Positions 24,651 to 34,860 of a stretch of 64,000 nucleotides of DNA are shown piece after piece. The notes under the pieces were generated by a model. That model saw only the letters and a list, made by a program, of their open reading frames with translations. It did not search any database and was not told the DNA's origin. The stretch comes from Gnetum montanum (taxonomy: Eukaryota > Streptophyta > Gnetopsida > Gnetales > Gnetaceae). The stretch spans positions 100,073-164,072 of the forward strand of contig MNCI01014982.1 of NCBI GenBank assembly GCA_015680685.1, read 5' to 3'. How positions within the stretch are numbered: the stretch's first letter is position 1; each line of letters begins with the position of its first letter. Both the position numbers and the translations under genes were made by a program.

Positions 24651-25479
24651 TTATTTATTATGTATGCTAGTTTGATATTGTCCATTGTAAGATTAGTTTG
24701 ATGTTATATTTATAATCCTTTTATGATGTATTTCTTAGCTTGATGATACACTTACCTGGTTCAATGAGTTAAAGGGTACTATGAATGATGGTGTAAGCTT
24801 AGACATACTTTAGCAAGTAACATGGCATGTGTTTAGTATATGTGTAATATTATGGAATGTAACTTGGTATTTTTTTAGAAGTGATGTCTTATGTTGTACC
24901 ATGTATTGCTAGTAGCTAGTGGTTGGTTAGTAGTGTTATTTGTTCATGTTGTCTTATGGATTTTTATGTGAACATGGTATTTATTATTTATTAAATTAAG
25001 CATTTATTTTAAGTTTGTGAGTTGGTTTTTCATTAAATATTTTATTGAAGGTTTTATACTAGAATAATGTTATTTTTAATGGATTTATTATAAGTTTATG
25101 TGAAAGATGAATCATGGCAATAGTTAGTTTTCTTAAAGTTTGCTTGTGAAAACATACAACTTGATTTAGGATTAGGGTTAATTATATTACAGGAGGATTT
25201 TTTTTAAAAAAAAACCATAAACTCCATTCTTGTTGGACATAACTGACATTCATTTTTTAAAAGCAAAAACTCTACTAGATTGGAGACTTGTATTGGTGAG
25301 ATCATAGTTCATGTATCCATGTGCATGATTTATGATTCATGATTTATGTGTCCTTTTTTAGTTTTGTATATCAATTTTTAGGTAATATTTCTTCATTCTT
25401 TCTCTTTTATTTTTTGGTAGAAAGTTACTGTGATTTTGGCCTAGAAAAGATATACCATTATCTTAATACAAAGTTTTTA
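24651..25479. other. Unassigned AT-rich segment between RNase H and integrase of E
   Basis: Chromoviruses usually have a short linker here, but about 0.8 kb is present without coding motifs. The plus strand shows ATAACATCCTATG at 24591, reminiscent of a chromovirus LTR start, and a mainly T/G-rich composition like the LTRs in this window. A fragment of an inserted LTR is possible. No right terminus or target duplication was found. Confidence 0.35.
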
Positions 25480-25810
25480 AGAGTTGTTAAGAAGTAATCT
25501 GATCTGTTATACTAGGTAAGATATTGAGGCTATAAATTTTCCCAGCTATTTTACTTAGTATATTTGCCACTCTATTTTCTTTGCATGGATGATATTGTAT
25601 TGTGAAATTAAAATTTGCCAATAAATCTATCCATATCCTTTGTCTCATGTTTAATCAAGATTGACTTGTCATGTAATTAAAGGTCTTTTAATCATCCAAA
25701 GAGTTCTTTGTTCTCCATATAACAAGTGACATCGAATTTTTAAAGCAAATACTATGACATTGAGCTCTAGGTCACAAGTAGAATATTGTTAAGTAAAATT
25801 GAATATATGG
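25480..25810 (-). pseudogene. pol: RNase H fragment of chromovirus E
   Basis: The minus strand reads DLELNVIVFALKIRCHLLYGE near 25775-25710, the RNase H segment with the catalytic Glu. A degenerate linker follows with NFNFTIQYH-like and ILSK-like parts in shifting frames. RT upstream of it is not found. Confidence 0.7.
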
Positions 25811-26127
25811 TGATGAACACATGCATAAACAACTTGGGGTTTTGGAGAGTACTTGTAAAGTATGAGATTCTTGACATATTTAATGTTGTTGTCATATAGA
25901 ATCCTTAATATTAAATAATCCATAATTAACAAGATTAAGATTAATAGCGATATTACCCCTTACATTATGTTTATTAACTCAAGATCATTCAATAATGAAT
26001 TCAACTTCAATCTATTCAATGAATACTCATAAACTTATAACCTTATATGGTATCAAAATAGACAAAACTCTAAGGGAAATTATTATAAGGAAAACTATTA
26101 GATCACATAACATAAACATAGGACTAA
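25811..26127. other. Unassigned sequence before element A
   Basis: AT-rich, with no coding or structural motif recognised. It ends with ACTAA (26123-26127), the left target duplication of element A. Confidence 0.4.
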
Positions 26128-26926
26128 TGATGAGTGGCAAGGTGCCCCTACACTCAACCATACGAATACGAGCATTCTCACGTGCGATCTGGTCAAACTT
26201 CGCAGATGGACTAGTTGTGGCATCTAGATAGTTATCCTTAGGTCGCAATTCGCTATCTTCCCACCTAGACTAATATTATATTTATCATGTATGATTTAGT
26301 CCAGAGTGAGGTGTATGATGTGGTCCTAATCTAATGCTACTCCTGAAGGCAATGGAAAGTAATATTAATTAAGCTAAGTTAGGAGGGAAAGGGTAAGAAA
26401 ATCTAATCTAGCCTAAGTGTGATGAGCATCCATTCCTTGATCATCCATACACATCTTGGACCTCATGCATGACTACCACTGGGATTACCAAGCACAAATC
26501 CTAGGTACACCACTGGGTTACCAAGTAGTCACACATAAATGCTCGTAATCAAGTCGTACTCATTCCGCATTGCTAGTAGATAGGGGTGAGAGAGACTAAT
26601 TAGGAAAGTAGTAAATAACAATTGAATAAATAAATAAACAAAGTGAATGCTGCAGTAATGAAGTAATCTCGATCTTTATTGTTGGTCATATGCATGTCCA
26701 AGTACGTCACACTTGAATAAAGGATTCCGTACAATTACATTCAGCACACTGCGAGCAGACACTAGAAATAATCTATCTCTGGAGGGATCAAACTGCCAGA
26801 GTTTCGCTACAATCTAACTCTATCTCCTCAACAAGGAAGAGCCACTTCTTATTTATAGACATTTCAGAGGACTGTAATATTGTGGCCGATGCGATATCGC
26901 GGCCCATGTGATATTGTGTCCCATCA
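26128..26926 (-). repeat. Element A 3' LTR
   Basis: Ends TGATGA and CCATCA. U3, at the right in plus coordinates, has the GATATC-centred palindrome repeats (ATGCGATATCGC at 26889-26900). They are followed in element sense by TCTATAAATAAG near 26850, a TATA-like box. It is alignable end to end with 31835-32629. Confidence 0.9.
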
Positions 26927-27087
26927 AACCTGCACGATTGAATAAAAACTCATCCTCAAGTTATAGTGAGTACATAGGGGATAGGTATGGGTTTATTAGA
27001 TGGAAAAATGGAATGATGTCGCAGTGTGGGAAGAAAACAAAATAAAGACACAGCACATAGAATGCTACAATTACAAAAATTTGGAAC
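26927..27087 (-). other. 3' untranslated part of element A
   Basis: This lies between the ORF3 end and the 3' LTR. In element sense it contains CTTGAGGATGAG, also present before the LTR of B. The final purine tract is poorly kept (GTGCAGGTT). No gene is seen. Confidence 0.5.
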
Positions 27088-27855
27088 TCATGTAGTTCCT
27101 CATGGCGGTGGCTCCTCCATTGGTGTCTTTCCCTTTTCTTGCACTCCAGGTCTTGAGATTTGATGGCGTTGAAGTATGGCCTAGAGCTTCTTCTATTGTA
27201 AGGCCTTAAGTGCCTTAGTGCATGTGTAAGTTTGTGCTTGTGCCATAGAGGCATCCTAGTTAGCCTTCTCTTTTTCTTCTGCCACCCTTTTATTCTCTGT
27301 CAATAGTTTATTAAGTTTCTCGGTTCTGAAAGTGTCTAGTTGGTTCTAAGAAACTTTTGGCCCTGTATTCGGAAGGTTTAATACTTCAAAAATGGCTTGA
27401 ACAGAGAAGTCAATAGTCACACCATAATTGTTAACCGTGGTGCCTTCTTCTTTATTGTGCCAAAATTGCTATGTTTCTCCTAGGTACTAGGCACCGCTTT
27501 CAGAGAGGATAGGCCAAAAGGGAGACCCTTTGAGGTGATCCCTAATGGCCTTAGGAGTGAACTCAGAAAATGATTCAAATTTCAACTCCACAATCATCGC
27601 AGAGAATGTGGACTTCTCATGGATAGCCTGAACGCACTCTTGGGGCAACGTGAGTTGTTGTCCCGGTTCAGGTGCAGCAGCAGCTCCTCCGTCTACCTGC
27701 CTGGACCATCTGGTAGGAGGTTCATCTTGATGGATGCTAAATGATTGTTCCTCCTATTCTACATGTTGTCTGGTAGATCTTTGTCTTCCACCTCTCCGAG
27801 CTCGTTTGCTTCCACCTTGGGTAGGACCCTCCTGTTGTCCACATTTCGGGGCCAT
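27088..27855 (-). pseudogene. Short ORF3 of element A
   Basis: The ATG at 27855 touches a GTGTGATTGCAG acceptor-like sequence. The N-terminus is basic (MAPKCGQQEG, KRARRGGRQR). The shared ORF3 block follows: ELKFESF, GSPFWPIL, AYLGET-FWHN, DFSVQAIFEVLNLPNTGP. A short charged helix (LTENKRVAEEKEKANWD) and a Pro-rich end (MEEPPP, stop, GTT, stop) complete it. The last residues match C (PLGTT stop). Compared with B and C (about 2.4-2.7 kb) it lacks most of the coiled-coil region, so an internal deletion is likely. Only a few stops break it, so it is the best-kept copy. Function unknown. Confidence 0.7.
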
Positions 27856-28216
27856 CTGCAATCACACAGGCTGAGTGTTAGTAAGGTTGTTTTAGAATAT
27901 AAGTTATACCTTACTGCTTGCCTTAATTAATGATCTTATGTTATCATGTGTGAAAGGGCCCAAAATTTTGTAATAATGAGTCCTATGACTTAGGTGGTTT
28001 CCATTTTAGTTTCTTGGTATACCTAGGGGTTAAATGATTTTTAGGCACAATTATTCTAAGTGTTACAGTTAATTACCCCTAATTGATGTCCTTTGGGTGA
28101 TGATAAATTTCAAAAAAGTTAGGCACTTTTCGGCAAGTGTCCCTCCCCCACAACGAAGCTGAACACTCCAGGTTCAAGCAGGTTTAAATGGAATTAAAAT
28201 CGGAGTACCAGCGAGC
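27856..28216 (-). promoter_or_regulatory. ORF3 leader and splice-acceptor-like junction, element A
   Basis: It carries the conserved TGTGATTGCAG directly before the ATG. In element sense a purine-rich GTGGGGGAGGGACA lies near 28145. No coding motif is seen. Confidence 0.45.
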
Positions 28217-28350
28217 GAGATATAGTGAGAAAAGCAGGGATCACACAATCATAAGTTGCAGAGAAAAATTTCAAAAACTCCCCCCGTGTGAATGAGANGT
28301 GTATGCGATATCACGTGGAATGCGATATCGCGTACGCGATATCTCGTCCC
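28217..28350 (-). promoter_or_regulatory. Internal U3-like GATATC repeat block with TATA-like box, element A
   Basis: Three GATATC-centred units lie at 28302-28345 (TATGCGATATCAC, ATGCGATATCGC, TACGCGATATCTC). The 12-mer ATGCGATATCGC at 28320-28331 is identical to the one in U3 of this element's 3' LTR (26889-26900). In element sense CACTATATCTCG near 28217-28228 follows as a TATA-like box. One undetermined base is at 28298. The block keeps several CpG sites although the window is CpG-poor. Confidence 0.55.
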
Positions 28351-29584
28351 TAGTGATGTGAGACATCATGAAAATACTCACTTTTTAAATGATTTTCTTG
28401 AAATTAACGGTGGAAATTAAGGACATTGACTATGATCAAGATGTTCTAGGGTAATTCTATTAATTCAAAAGGCATAATTAATGATAATGGTGTGGATTTT
28501 ATCAATAAAACCTTGGGTGATAAGAAAAATGGTATGTAATGATACATTGGAACATTAAAATTCAGAGGGATAATAGTAGGGAAAGAGTGTTATGAAAAAT
28601 AAGCTGAAGGTGAGAAATGGTGTGTGTGAGGTATATCATAAGTGAATATTACAAAAGATTACACAAGTGGGTCCTCCCCAAAGTAGGTTCCAACCTATAA
28701 TGCCCTTGTGTAGCCACACTTAAAGTGTCTGTGGGCACTAGAAGGGTTAAATGTAATCCACACTAACTCCAAAAAACACACATATGTAAATAGCACCAGA
28801 ATGAGATGAAAATTCTATGCTACATGGTACACGAGCTACAATTACACAAACAGTGAGATGAGACGAACTAGAGAAAGGGATCGTAGAGATTGGGACATGA
28901 GGTAACTAACCCAAGGCACAATGAATCTTGCGTGTAAAGCATGATTAAGGTCTCATTAACCCATTGTTCCAAGATCAGGACCAAGTCCATTCCTCTAATT
29001 AGTGACATCGCATTGTTTCATCCTATGAGGAGCAACTATGAGAGTACCAGAACAATAAGGTGTACGATCACTTGGCATTTTGTTCAAGGGAGGAGTGATT
29101 TTTGTTTTGTGGCACTTTGTTTTTCTTCTTTCTTCTTATTTTTTTTGACTTTACTGAATCCAGAGAAATTGCCAACCTTCAAGCATGGGTGCATGTCTTT
29201 CCAGTGGGACCCCCTAGAACAGTGTTTGATTTTTGAGTACCCTTTTGATTACTCTTACTCCCAATTTTTGTTAGATCTACAAGGATCTTAGTACAATCAC
29301 GTTGCATGATAACTCCCATAGATGTCACCAAAGAGAATCCGCAAGTCCCCTTGATGTCACACCCTAAACATTCCCTCTTGGTCCATCCTTCTTCATTCTA
29401 GGTACAATGAACACAACATTAATTTTAAGTTTTAAGAATGTCAAGAATATCACTGTACCCTCGAACAGAACCTCTTATTTTTAGAGTGGATGAGTGGGTG
29501 TAATGGGCTCACTATTCCAAATAATCGATTACTCAAGAATTAATAACATAGAGCATACCTTAACCAATGATCCACATGAGTGTT
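28351..29584 (-). other. Inter-ORF region of element A with conserved noncoding blocks
   Basis: In element sense it contains CCTACTTTGGGGAGGACCC (28669-28687), a TGTGACATCAAGGGGA word near 29350, and AGTGAGCCCATTAC near 29505. All are shared in order with B and C. The ORF at 28941-29291 is on the antisense strand with no recognisable family and is not called. Confidence 0.55.
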
Positions 29585-29743
29585 TTATTCATAGATGAGA
29601 TTACTTTAAAAAACGTAAAAAGACAAAAAAAAAAACAAAAAGATAAAAAGATAAAACAAAAAGTTGTAAAATCAAAAGAAAAATAAAAAGTGGTTATTAA
29701 TCCTACTTATTATTTAGAATGGGGGATATCCCCCATAACTAAA
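29585..29743 (-). promoter_or_regulatory. Palindromic PPT-like motif and pyrimidine tract after gag, element A
   Basis: ATGGGGGATATCCCCCAT (29719-29736) is a perfect 18-bp palindrome. In element sense it is preceded by TTTAGTT and followed by about 130 bases that are nearly all T with some C. The motif spans the gag C-terminus. In C the equivalent motif follows integrase. Confidence 0.6.
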
Positions 29744-31765
29744 CGATTGAGCATGGAAAGGATTAATAAATGAACAGTGAGGATCCTTACATGTTGTAAG
29801 TATTGGAACTTGGTCATACTTACCCCATCGGGGTTCACACACTTGATTATAGTAAGCATAGTGGGGCACTTTATATGATGTAGTTCCCAGATACCAAGTT
29901 GACCCACTATGATGTTTGTGACTGTTAGATGGTATGCAAGGATTGGGTTGTCGCTCTCCACGGTTGTGTTCATTGGGCCGGATTGTTGTTGGAGTGTGAG
30001 TTGGTGGCCCTGATGAAGTAATATGAGGCATTGGGTTTGAAGGTAAGGATGCACCACAGTGTGGGACTTGTGCTAGGTTGAAAGATGCAGTGGCCTCGGA
30101 ATTGTGTTGTCCCTTCTTATGACCGTGTTTAAAGAAAGGACACTTTTGATGTTGAGGAGGCTTTTCACTGCTATTAGTAGCAGTAGCACAAGTGTCATTC
30201 ATGGGTTGTTGTTGTGGTGCAGGCACCTTAGGAACAGTTGGTGGCGATGTATAAAGAGGGAAAGGATGAGAATGTTGAAATTTAGGAGTCTAAGGTGCAC
30301 AAGGTGGTGGTTGTGTTGGAGGCATGGGTTGATAGGATTGAGGAGAATGGTACTGTGGTGAGATAAAGTGTGTTGTCCCAGTTGGAGAAACATGATGTTG
30401 AACAAGATAAATGTTTGGGTTTGGATGATGCGAAGGGTGTCTCCAGTCTAAAGGTGATCTCCCCCACGACTGAGGTTGTTGCCACTGTGATCAAACACAG
30501 TATCTATGTATGAACTCTAGATGTAACGTATTTTCCCAATGCTCCTGTAAATGTAACAATATGGGGCATTGACCCTTAGGGTGATCGTATAGGCATATGT
30601 TGCATTCATACGTATGATTGGTAGTTGAGCTCTTATTTTCTTTATCCCTTCTTTCCGATTGTCTAGTATTTTGTCCTACTTCTTGGGTTTTCAAAACTCT
30701 ATCTCCAAAATGGTTGATAAATTCTCCACACTTTTGATATGTCCATTACAACATCTTATTGATCTTTGCCTCAACTTCTTCTAATGTTTGTTGTATTGGC
30801 AAAGATGATGTTTCCACCTTGAGGCTAGTTGACTTCTCCTTTTTATGATCATGGACCTTTGTTAAGTTGAGATTTTGGTCCCATTGATGTTTTTCAACAC
30901 TCTCCCATCTAGCCACTTCTGCTTCTTCTATTGCTACCCGCTTAATAAGCTCTTGGACTTGATGGGTTCGTAGTTCATATAGTTGACCTTGGGAATATAT
31001 CCCTAAGGTCTCTCTTGTTTCATTATGTAGCCCATCAATGATATTGTACTTTAGCCTTTCCTCGGAAAACCCATGGCCTAGACAGTTGTTTAATAGTGCA
31101 TAATATCTTTCTAAGGCCATGTCCAAGGGTTCGTGTTGCGCTTGTTTCCATCCTTGGATTTTTTTCCTCAAGGTTGATACTCTTGCGTAGGTTTGATATT
31201 TTTCGTTAAAGTGTTCTACCATTGTTGACCAATGTCATATTGAATTTGGTTTTAATGATCTATACCATACTTTTGCTTGGTCAACAAGTGTCATGGGAAA
31301 GAGCTTAAGTTTTTGCCACTCGTTATCAATGTTATTCCATGTGTAGGCATCGTAGAAGGCTTGTAAATATTGATACGGATCTAAGTCATAGCCTCTTGAA
31401 AATTTAGGAAAGTTGTTTAAATCAAGCCTGGGTAGACAACTCTCTTTACGATGTCTACATGAGATTCGAATAGCCTCTTGTATTTGCATTAAGCTTGTAG
31501 TGGCCAATGGGGGTTCATCGTCATCAGGTAAGTCATGCTTCCGTGTGTTGGGATGACATTGTTTTTGTTCATGTTTATAAGAAACTTCCACTTTAGGTTG
31601 TATACTTCAATCTTCATCATCATATAGTTCGTTGGTTCTCCAATGAACTTCCTCACTAAGTGTGGCATTATTGTAATCTTGTAGGAGAGGCATTGTTGTG
31701 AACTTGTGTGTGAATTTAAGTGTGAATTTTTATAATTACTTCTTTCTAAGAGATATATCATTAAG
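29710..31765 (-). pseudogene. gag: gag of element A
   Basis: On the minus strand the capsid core starts near 31530: DDDEPPLATTSLMQIQE, then LPRLDLNNFPKFSRGYD, DPYQYLQAFYDAYTW, LKLFPMTLVDQAKVWYRSL. It continues after a frameshift into the open stretch 31222-30746 (FNEKYQTYARVSTLRKK, MALERYYALLNN). A zinc knuckle, CNICLYDHPKGQC, lies near 30600. The C-terminal part is Gln/His/Pro-rich (29714-30226). Two or more frameshifts, few stops; best-preserved gag of the family here. B and C show the same domains in order. Confidence 0.82.
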
Positions 31766-31815
31766 TCCTATACAGTGATCTTGTATGATATAACTAATCT
31801 AGATAACTAGCACCA

Positions 31816-31833
31816 TCCCCGGCAACGGTGCCA
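31816..31833 (-). other. tRNA-Asp-type primer-binding site, element A
   Basis: In element sense TGGCACCGTTGCCGGGGA, with one mismatch to the complement of plant tRNA-Asp, lies one base from the LTR end. Confidence 0.88.
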
Positions 31834-31834
31834 A

Positions 31835-32629
31835 TGATGAATGACGAGGTACCCTGACACTCAACCATATGAATACGAGCATTCTCATGCGTGATCTAGA
31901 CGAACTCCATAGACAGACTAGTTGTGGCACCTAGATAGTTATCCTTAGGTTGCAGTTCACTATCTTCCCACCTAGACTAGTATTATATTTTTCACGTATG
32001 GTTTAGTCCAGAGTGAGGTGTATGATGTGGTCCTAATCTAATGCTACTCCTGAAGGCAATGGAAAGTAATATTAACTAAGGTAAGCTAGGGGGAAAGGGT
32101 AAGAAAATATAATCTAGCCTAAGTGCGATGAGCATCCGTTCCTTGATCATCCGTACACATCTTGGACCTCATGCACGTCTACCACTGGGATTACCAAGTG
32201 CAGATCCTAGGTACGCCACTGGGTTACCAAGTAGTCACACTTAAATGCTCGTAATCAAGCCGTACTCATTCCGCATTGCTAGGAGATAGGGGTGAGAGAG
32301 ACTAATTAGGAAAGTAGTAAATAATAATTGAATAAATAAATAAACAAAGTGAATGCTACAATGATGAAGTAATATCGATCTTTATTGCTAGTCATGTGCG
32401 TGTCCAAGTATGCCACACTCGAATAAAGGATGCTGTACAATTACATTCACCACACTGCGGGTAGACACTGGAAATAATCTATCTCTGGAGGGATCAAACT
32501 GCCAGAGTTTCACTACAATCTAACTCTATCTCCTTAACAAGGGAGAGCCGCTTCTTATTTATAAACATTGTGGTGGATTGCAATATCACATACGCAATAT
32601 CGTGGCCCAAGTGATATCATGGCCCATCA
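31835..32629 (-). repeat. Element A 5' LTR
   Basis: TGATGA...CCCATCA ends; pairs with 26128-26926. Its U3 has the decayed forms CGCAATATCGTGG and GTGATATCATGG. The CTCGAATAAAGGAT word near 32420 is shared with the other LTRs of the family. Confidence 0.9.
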
Positions 32630-32634
32630 ACTAA

Positions 32635-34071
32635 TAATTATACTATCAATTTACTATCATAGTATTAAATATCAATTCCTTACAAATAACATCAAAGAAT
32701 CTTAAAAATATCATTCTTTCTCATATATTCTCACTCTTAGGTCACTGCTTGACATTTTTTCATCAAGGGATCCCTCACTCCTTACTTAACTGCTACTTTT
32801 ATTATCAAATTAGATTTGTTACTATAGTTATTTTGCCTACAGTGACCTAGACACTAGCCAAATGTGACCTACATTTGTTCTTTTTCACATCATAATGGTC
32901 ACCAAGACCTTGGTGCTAGTACAAATTAGGTTGCATTTGAAGCTAAATTGAAGATAAAAAATTCAAGCATAATATTTACAAAAGAGGATGTTGACTTATC
33001 AAGTTGTATTAGTTCACATAATTCATGTGAACTTGGTGCATGGATGGTAGACTTACAATCTAGGCCATGAACCTAGTGTTAAGATGTTGTAAGTATTTTA
33101 AAATGATCTTTTTAAATTTTCAAGAAATGCAAGTTTATCCTGAGTGTGGCATGAGTTTATATAAGAAAGTAGAAACATGTAGAAATTCAAAATGCTAAAC
33201 ACATTGCCAAATTTAGTAGCCAAGGTCAAAAACGTTGGTGGTCCACAACATGCGAATTTGGGCCATGGAAATTACCCAGATACATTGTCAAATATGGTAG
33301 GTGAGGCTTTACACATTGATGACCTACACATTGTTGTTTTGGATGATGAAAAGTTTTCACATGTTGGTTGTTTAAGCCCAAAAGATAAAAAACTCTAGTG
33401 CATCATACAATGCAAATTTTAGCCACCAAAAGCTTTTGAAATGCTGCAAAATGTATCAAAAATTTTGCAACAGTCATGGCATAATCAACTAGCAAGAAAT
33501 CAGGATGTTCATGGCCTATTTAAGCCAAATTTTGCATCATTCTTAGGGACTTTTGGATTATTTTTACTTGAAGCTAAACTGGAAACTATTGAAGCAAAGT
33601 GAAAATCTAAAAGTAACCATGTGTAGAGTATCAAGAGAATCAATTATAGGAAAAAGTTCATGAGCAGATTATTGTAGATATGGTATCAGAACATACCCTC
33701 TGATCTGATGAGAGCTTTAAGATATTTTTGTATTTCTTGGGTTTCAAAGGTCCATAATCTATATTTTTTGAACTTTTGCTTCCAACATTTTATTTCACAA
33801 CTATCAAAGTTTTCCATTCATCTTATCTTACTGTATTTTATCTATTTTTGCATTCTTGTTTTTATTTTCTTTGCACTGCACTTTTAGATTAAAACATTTA
33901 TCCATACCTATTTTTATCATTTGGTAATAGATGTATAAATCTTCAATGGATCACCAAGATCATTTGAGGCACTCAAAAGTCTCTTTCGAGGCCGTGGATC
34001 TATGAGATAAACTATTTCATTCTAAAATTTTTGGTTCTTCTAGCACTAAATTTTCCATTTGTTATAGTTTT
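32635..34071. other. Unassigned region, possibly the 5' LTR of element D
   Basis: No gene is recognised. The 68-codon ORF at 33192-33398 has no known features. If D's primer site is at 34072, part of this region should be D's 5' LTR. Its 3' LTR is outside the window, so this cannot be tested here. Confidence 0.3.
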
Positions 34072-34090
34072 TGGCACTAGAAGGAGGTCC
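34072..34090 (+). other. Candidate primer-binding site of element D
   Basis: TGGCACTAGAAGGAGGTCC starts with the TGGC(G/A)C form common to primer sites in Tat-group elements and lies 1.7 kb before gag in the same strand. The LTR terminus before it is not clear, so the call is weak. TGGTATCAGAAC at 33680 is a rival candidate. Confidence 0.35.
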
Positions 34091-34559
34091 TCCACCGAAA
34101 TTCTTTATTGAAAACCCATTTACATCAATGTTTCATTACATAATTTTGCTATTACAAATTATTTTGGGTTTTCTCAAAACCCAAAATGTGAGATGAAAAT
34201 CAACCTTGCCAAAATAAGGCTTTTATCAATGTTTTTTGTTGTTACAATACATAATGCTATCTTGTTGCTTGTAGCTAGAAAATTTAAAATTATTTTATAT
34301 TATAGTAGCATATAGAGCCACCTCAACCCCTTGCTTTGAGTAGTTAAAAATTAATTTTTTCTAGAGTTGCAATGCACAACATTGCTTTTTGTCTTCTACA
34401 TTTACATTGGAAAGTTTATTTTTATAATTGCAACATGCGTGGATTTTTCTATTCCTTGTGCATGCACTTCTTAATTTTTTAGTGTTGAAATATGCACATT
34501 ATAACTCATTTCTATTTTTCTTAGCATTGTTACACATTAGAAATTTTTTTGAAAATTTA

Positions 34560-34860
34560 TCATTCCAATTGCAATCCACACATTGAAGCCCCATAGGTTG
34601 GAGCTTCACACATTGAGACTTCCACGAGCTATAGCTCCACAAGCTCTAACTTATGATTGTTATAACTTTCACAGGCTATAATGATTTTTTAAATTATAGT
34701 TTCACACGTTGGAACTCTTACATGTTAGGGTCTTGCAAGCTACAAATTTCACATGTTGCACTCACACACGTCACAAGTCAGACATACTAAGACTCTCATA
34801 CATTGGAAGTCCTACACACTGAGAGTTACACATGCTAAGCTTTTCATATGTTAAAAGCTT
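34560..34860. repeat. Degenerate minisatellite, about 20-30 bp period
   Basis: Words of the type (T/C)ACA(C/T)(A/G)TTGGAA(C/G)TC and CACA(T/C)GTTGGA recur about ten times: GGTTGGAGCTTCACACATTG, CACACGTTGGAACTC, CATACATTGGAAGTCC. The region lies in the presumed leader of D. No coding meaning is seen. Confidence 0.6.

Larger units (their letters stand above)
26128..32629 (-). mobile_element. Element A: non-autonomous Athila/Tat-like element with gag and short ORF3, no pol
   Basis: LTRs of 799 and 795 bp bound 4.9 kb of interior read on the minus strand. Perfect 5-bp target duplications, ACTAA, flank it (26123-26127 and 32630-32634). In element sense it has a tRNA-Asp primer site with one mismatch, gag, PPT-like palindrome, pyrimidine tract, conserved noncoding blocks, a U3-like block and ORF3. 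No pol domain is found on any frame. Ends, primer site and ORF homology place it in the same family as B and C. LTR divergence is roughly 10 percent by eye. Confidence 0.9.

Noticed and set aside
24591-25460. Inserted LTR starting at ATAACATCC
   Set aside because: No matching right end or target duplication found, and the integrase zinc-finger reading seems to extend a little past the supposed start.
28941-29291. 116-codon plus-strand ORF in element A
   Set aside because: It is antisense to the element, in the noncoding inter-ORF region, and absent from B and C.
30104-30361. Plus-strand ORF in the gag region of element A
   Set aside because: Shadow of the Gln/His-rich gag C-terminus on the opposite strand.
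33680-33692. TGGTATCAGAAC as an initiator tRNA-Met primer site for D
   Set aside because: No LTR terminus is visible before it. The candidate at 34072 fits the Tat lineage better, though neither is proven.
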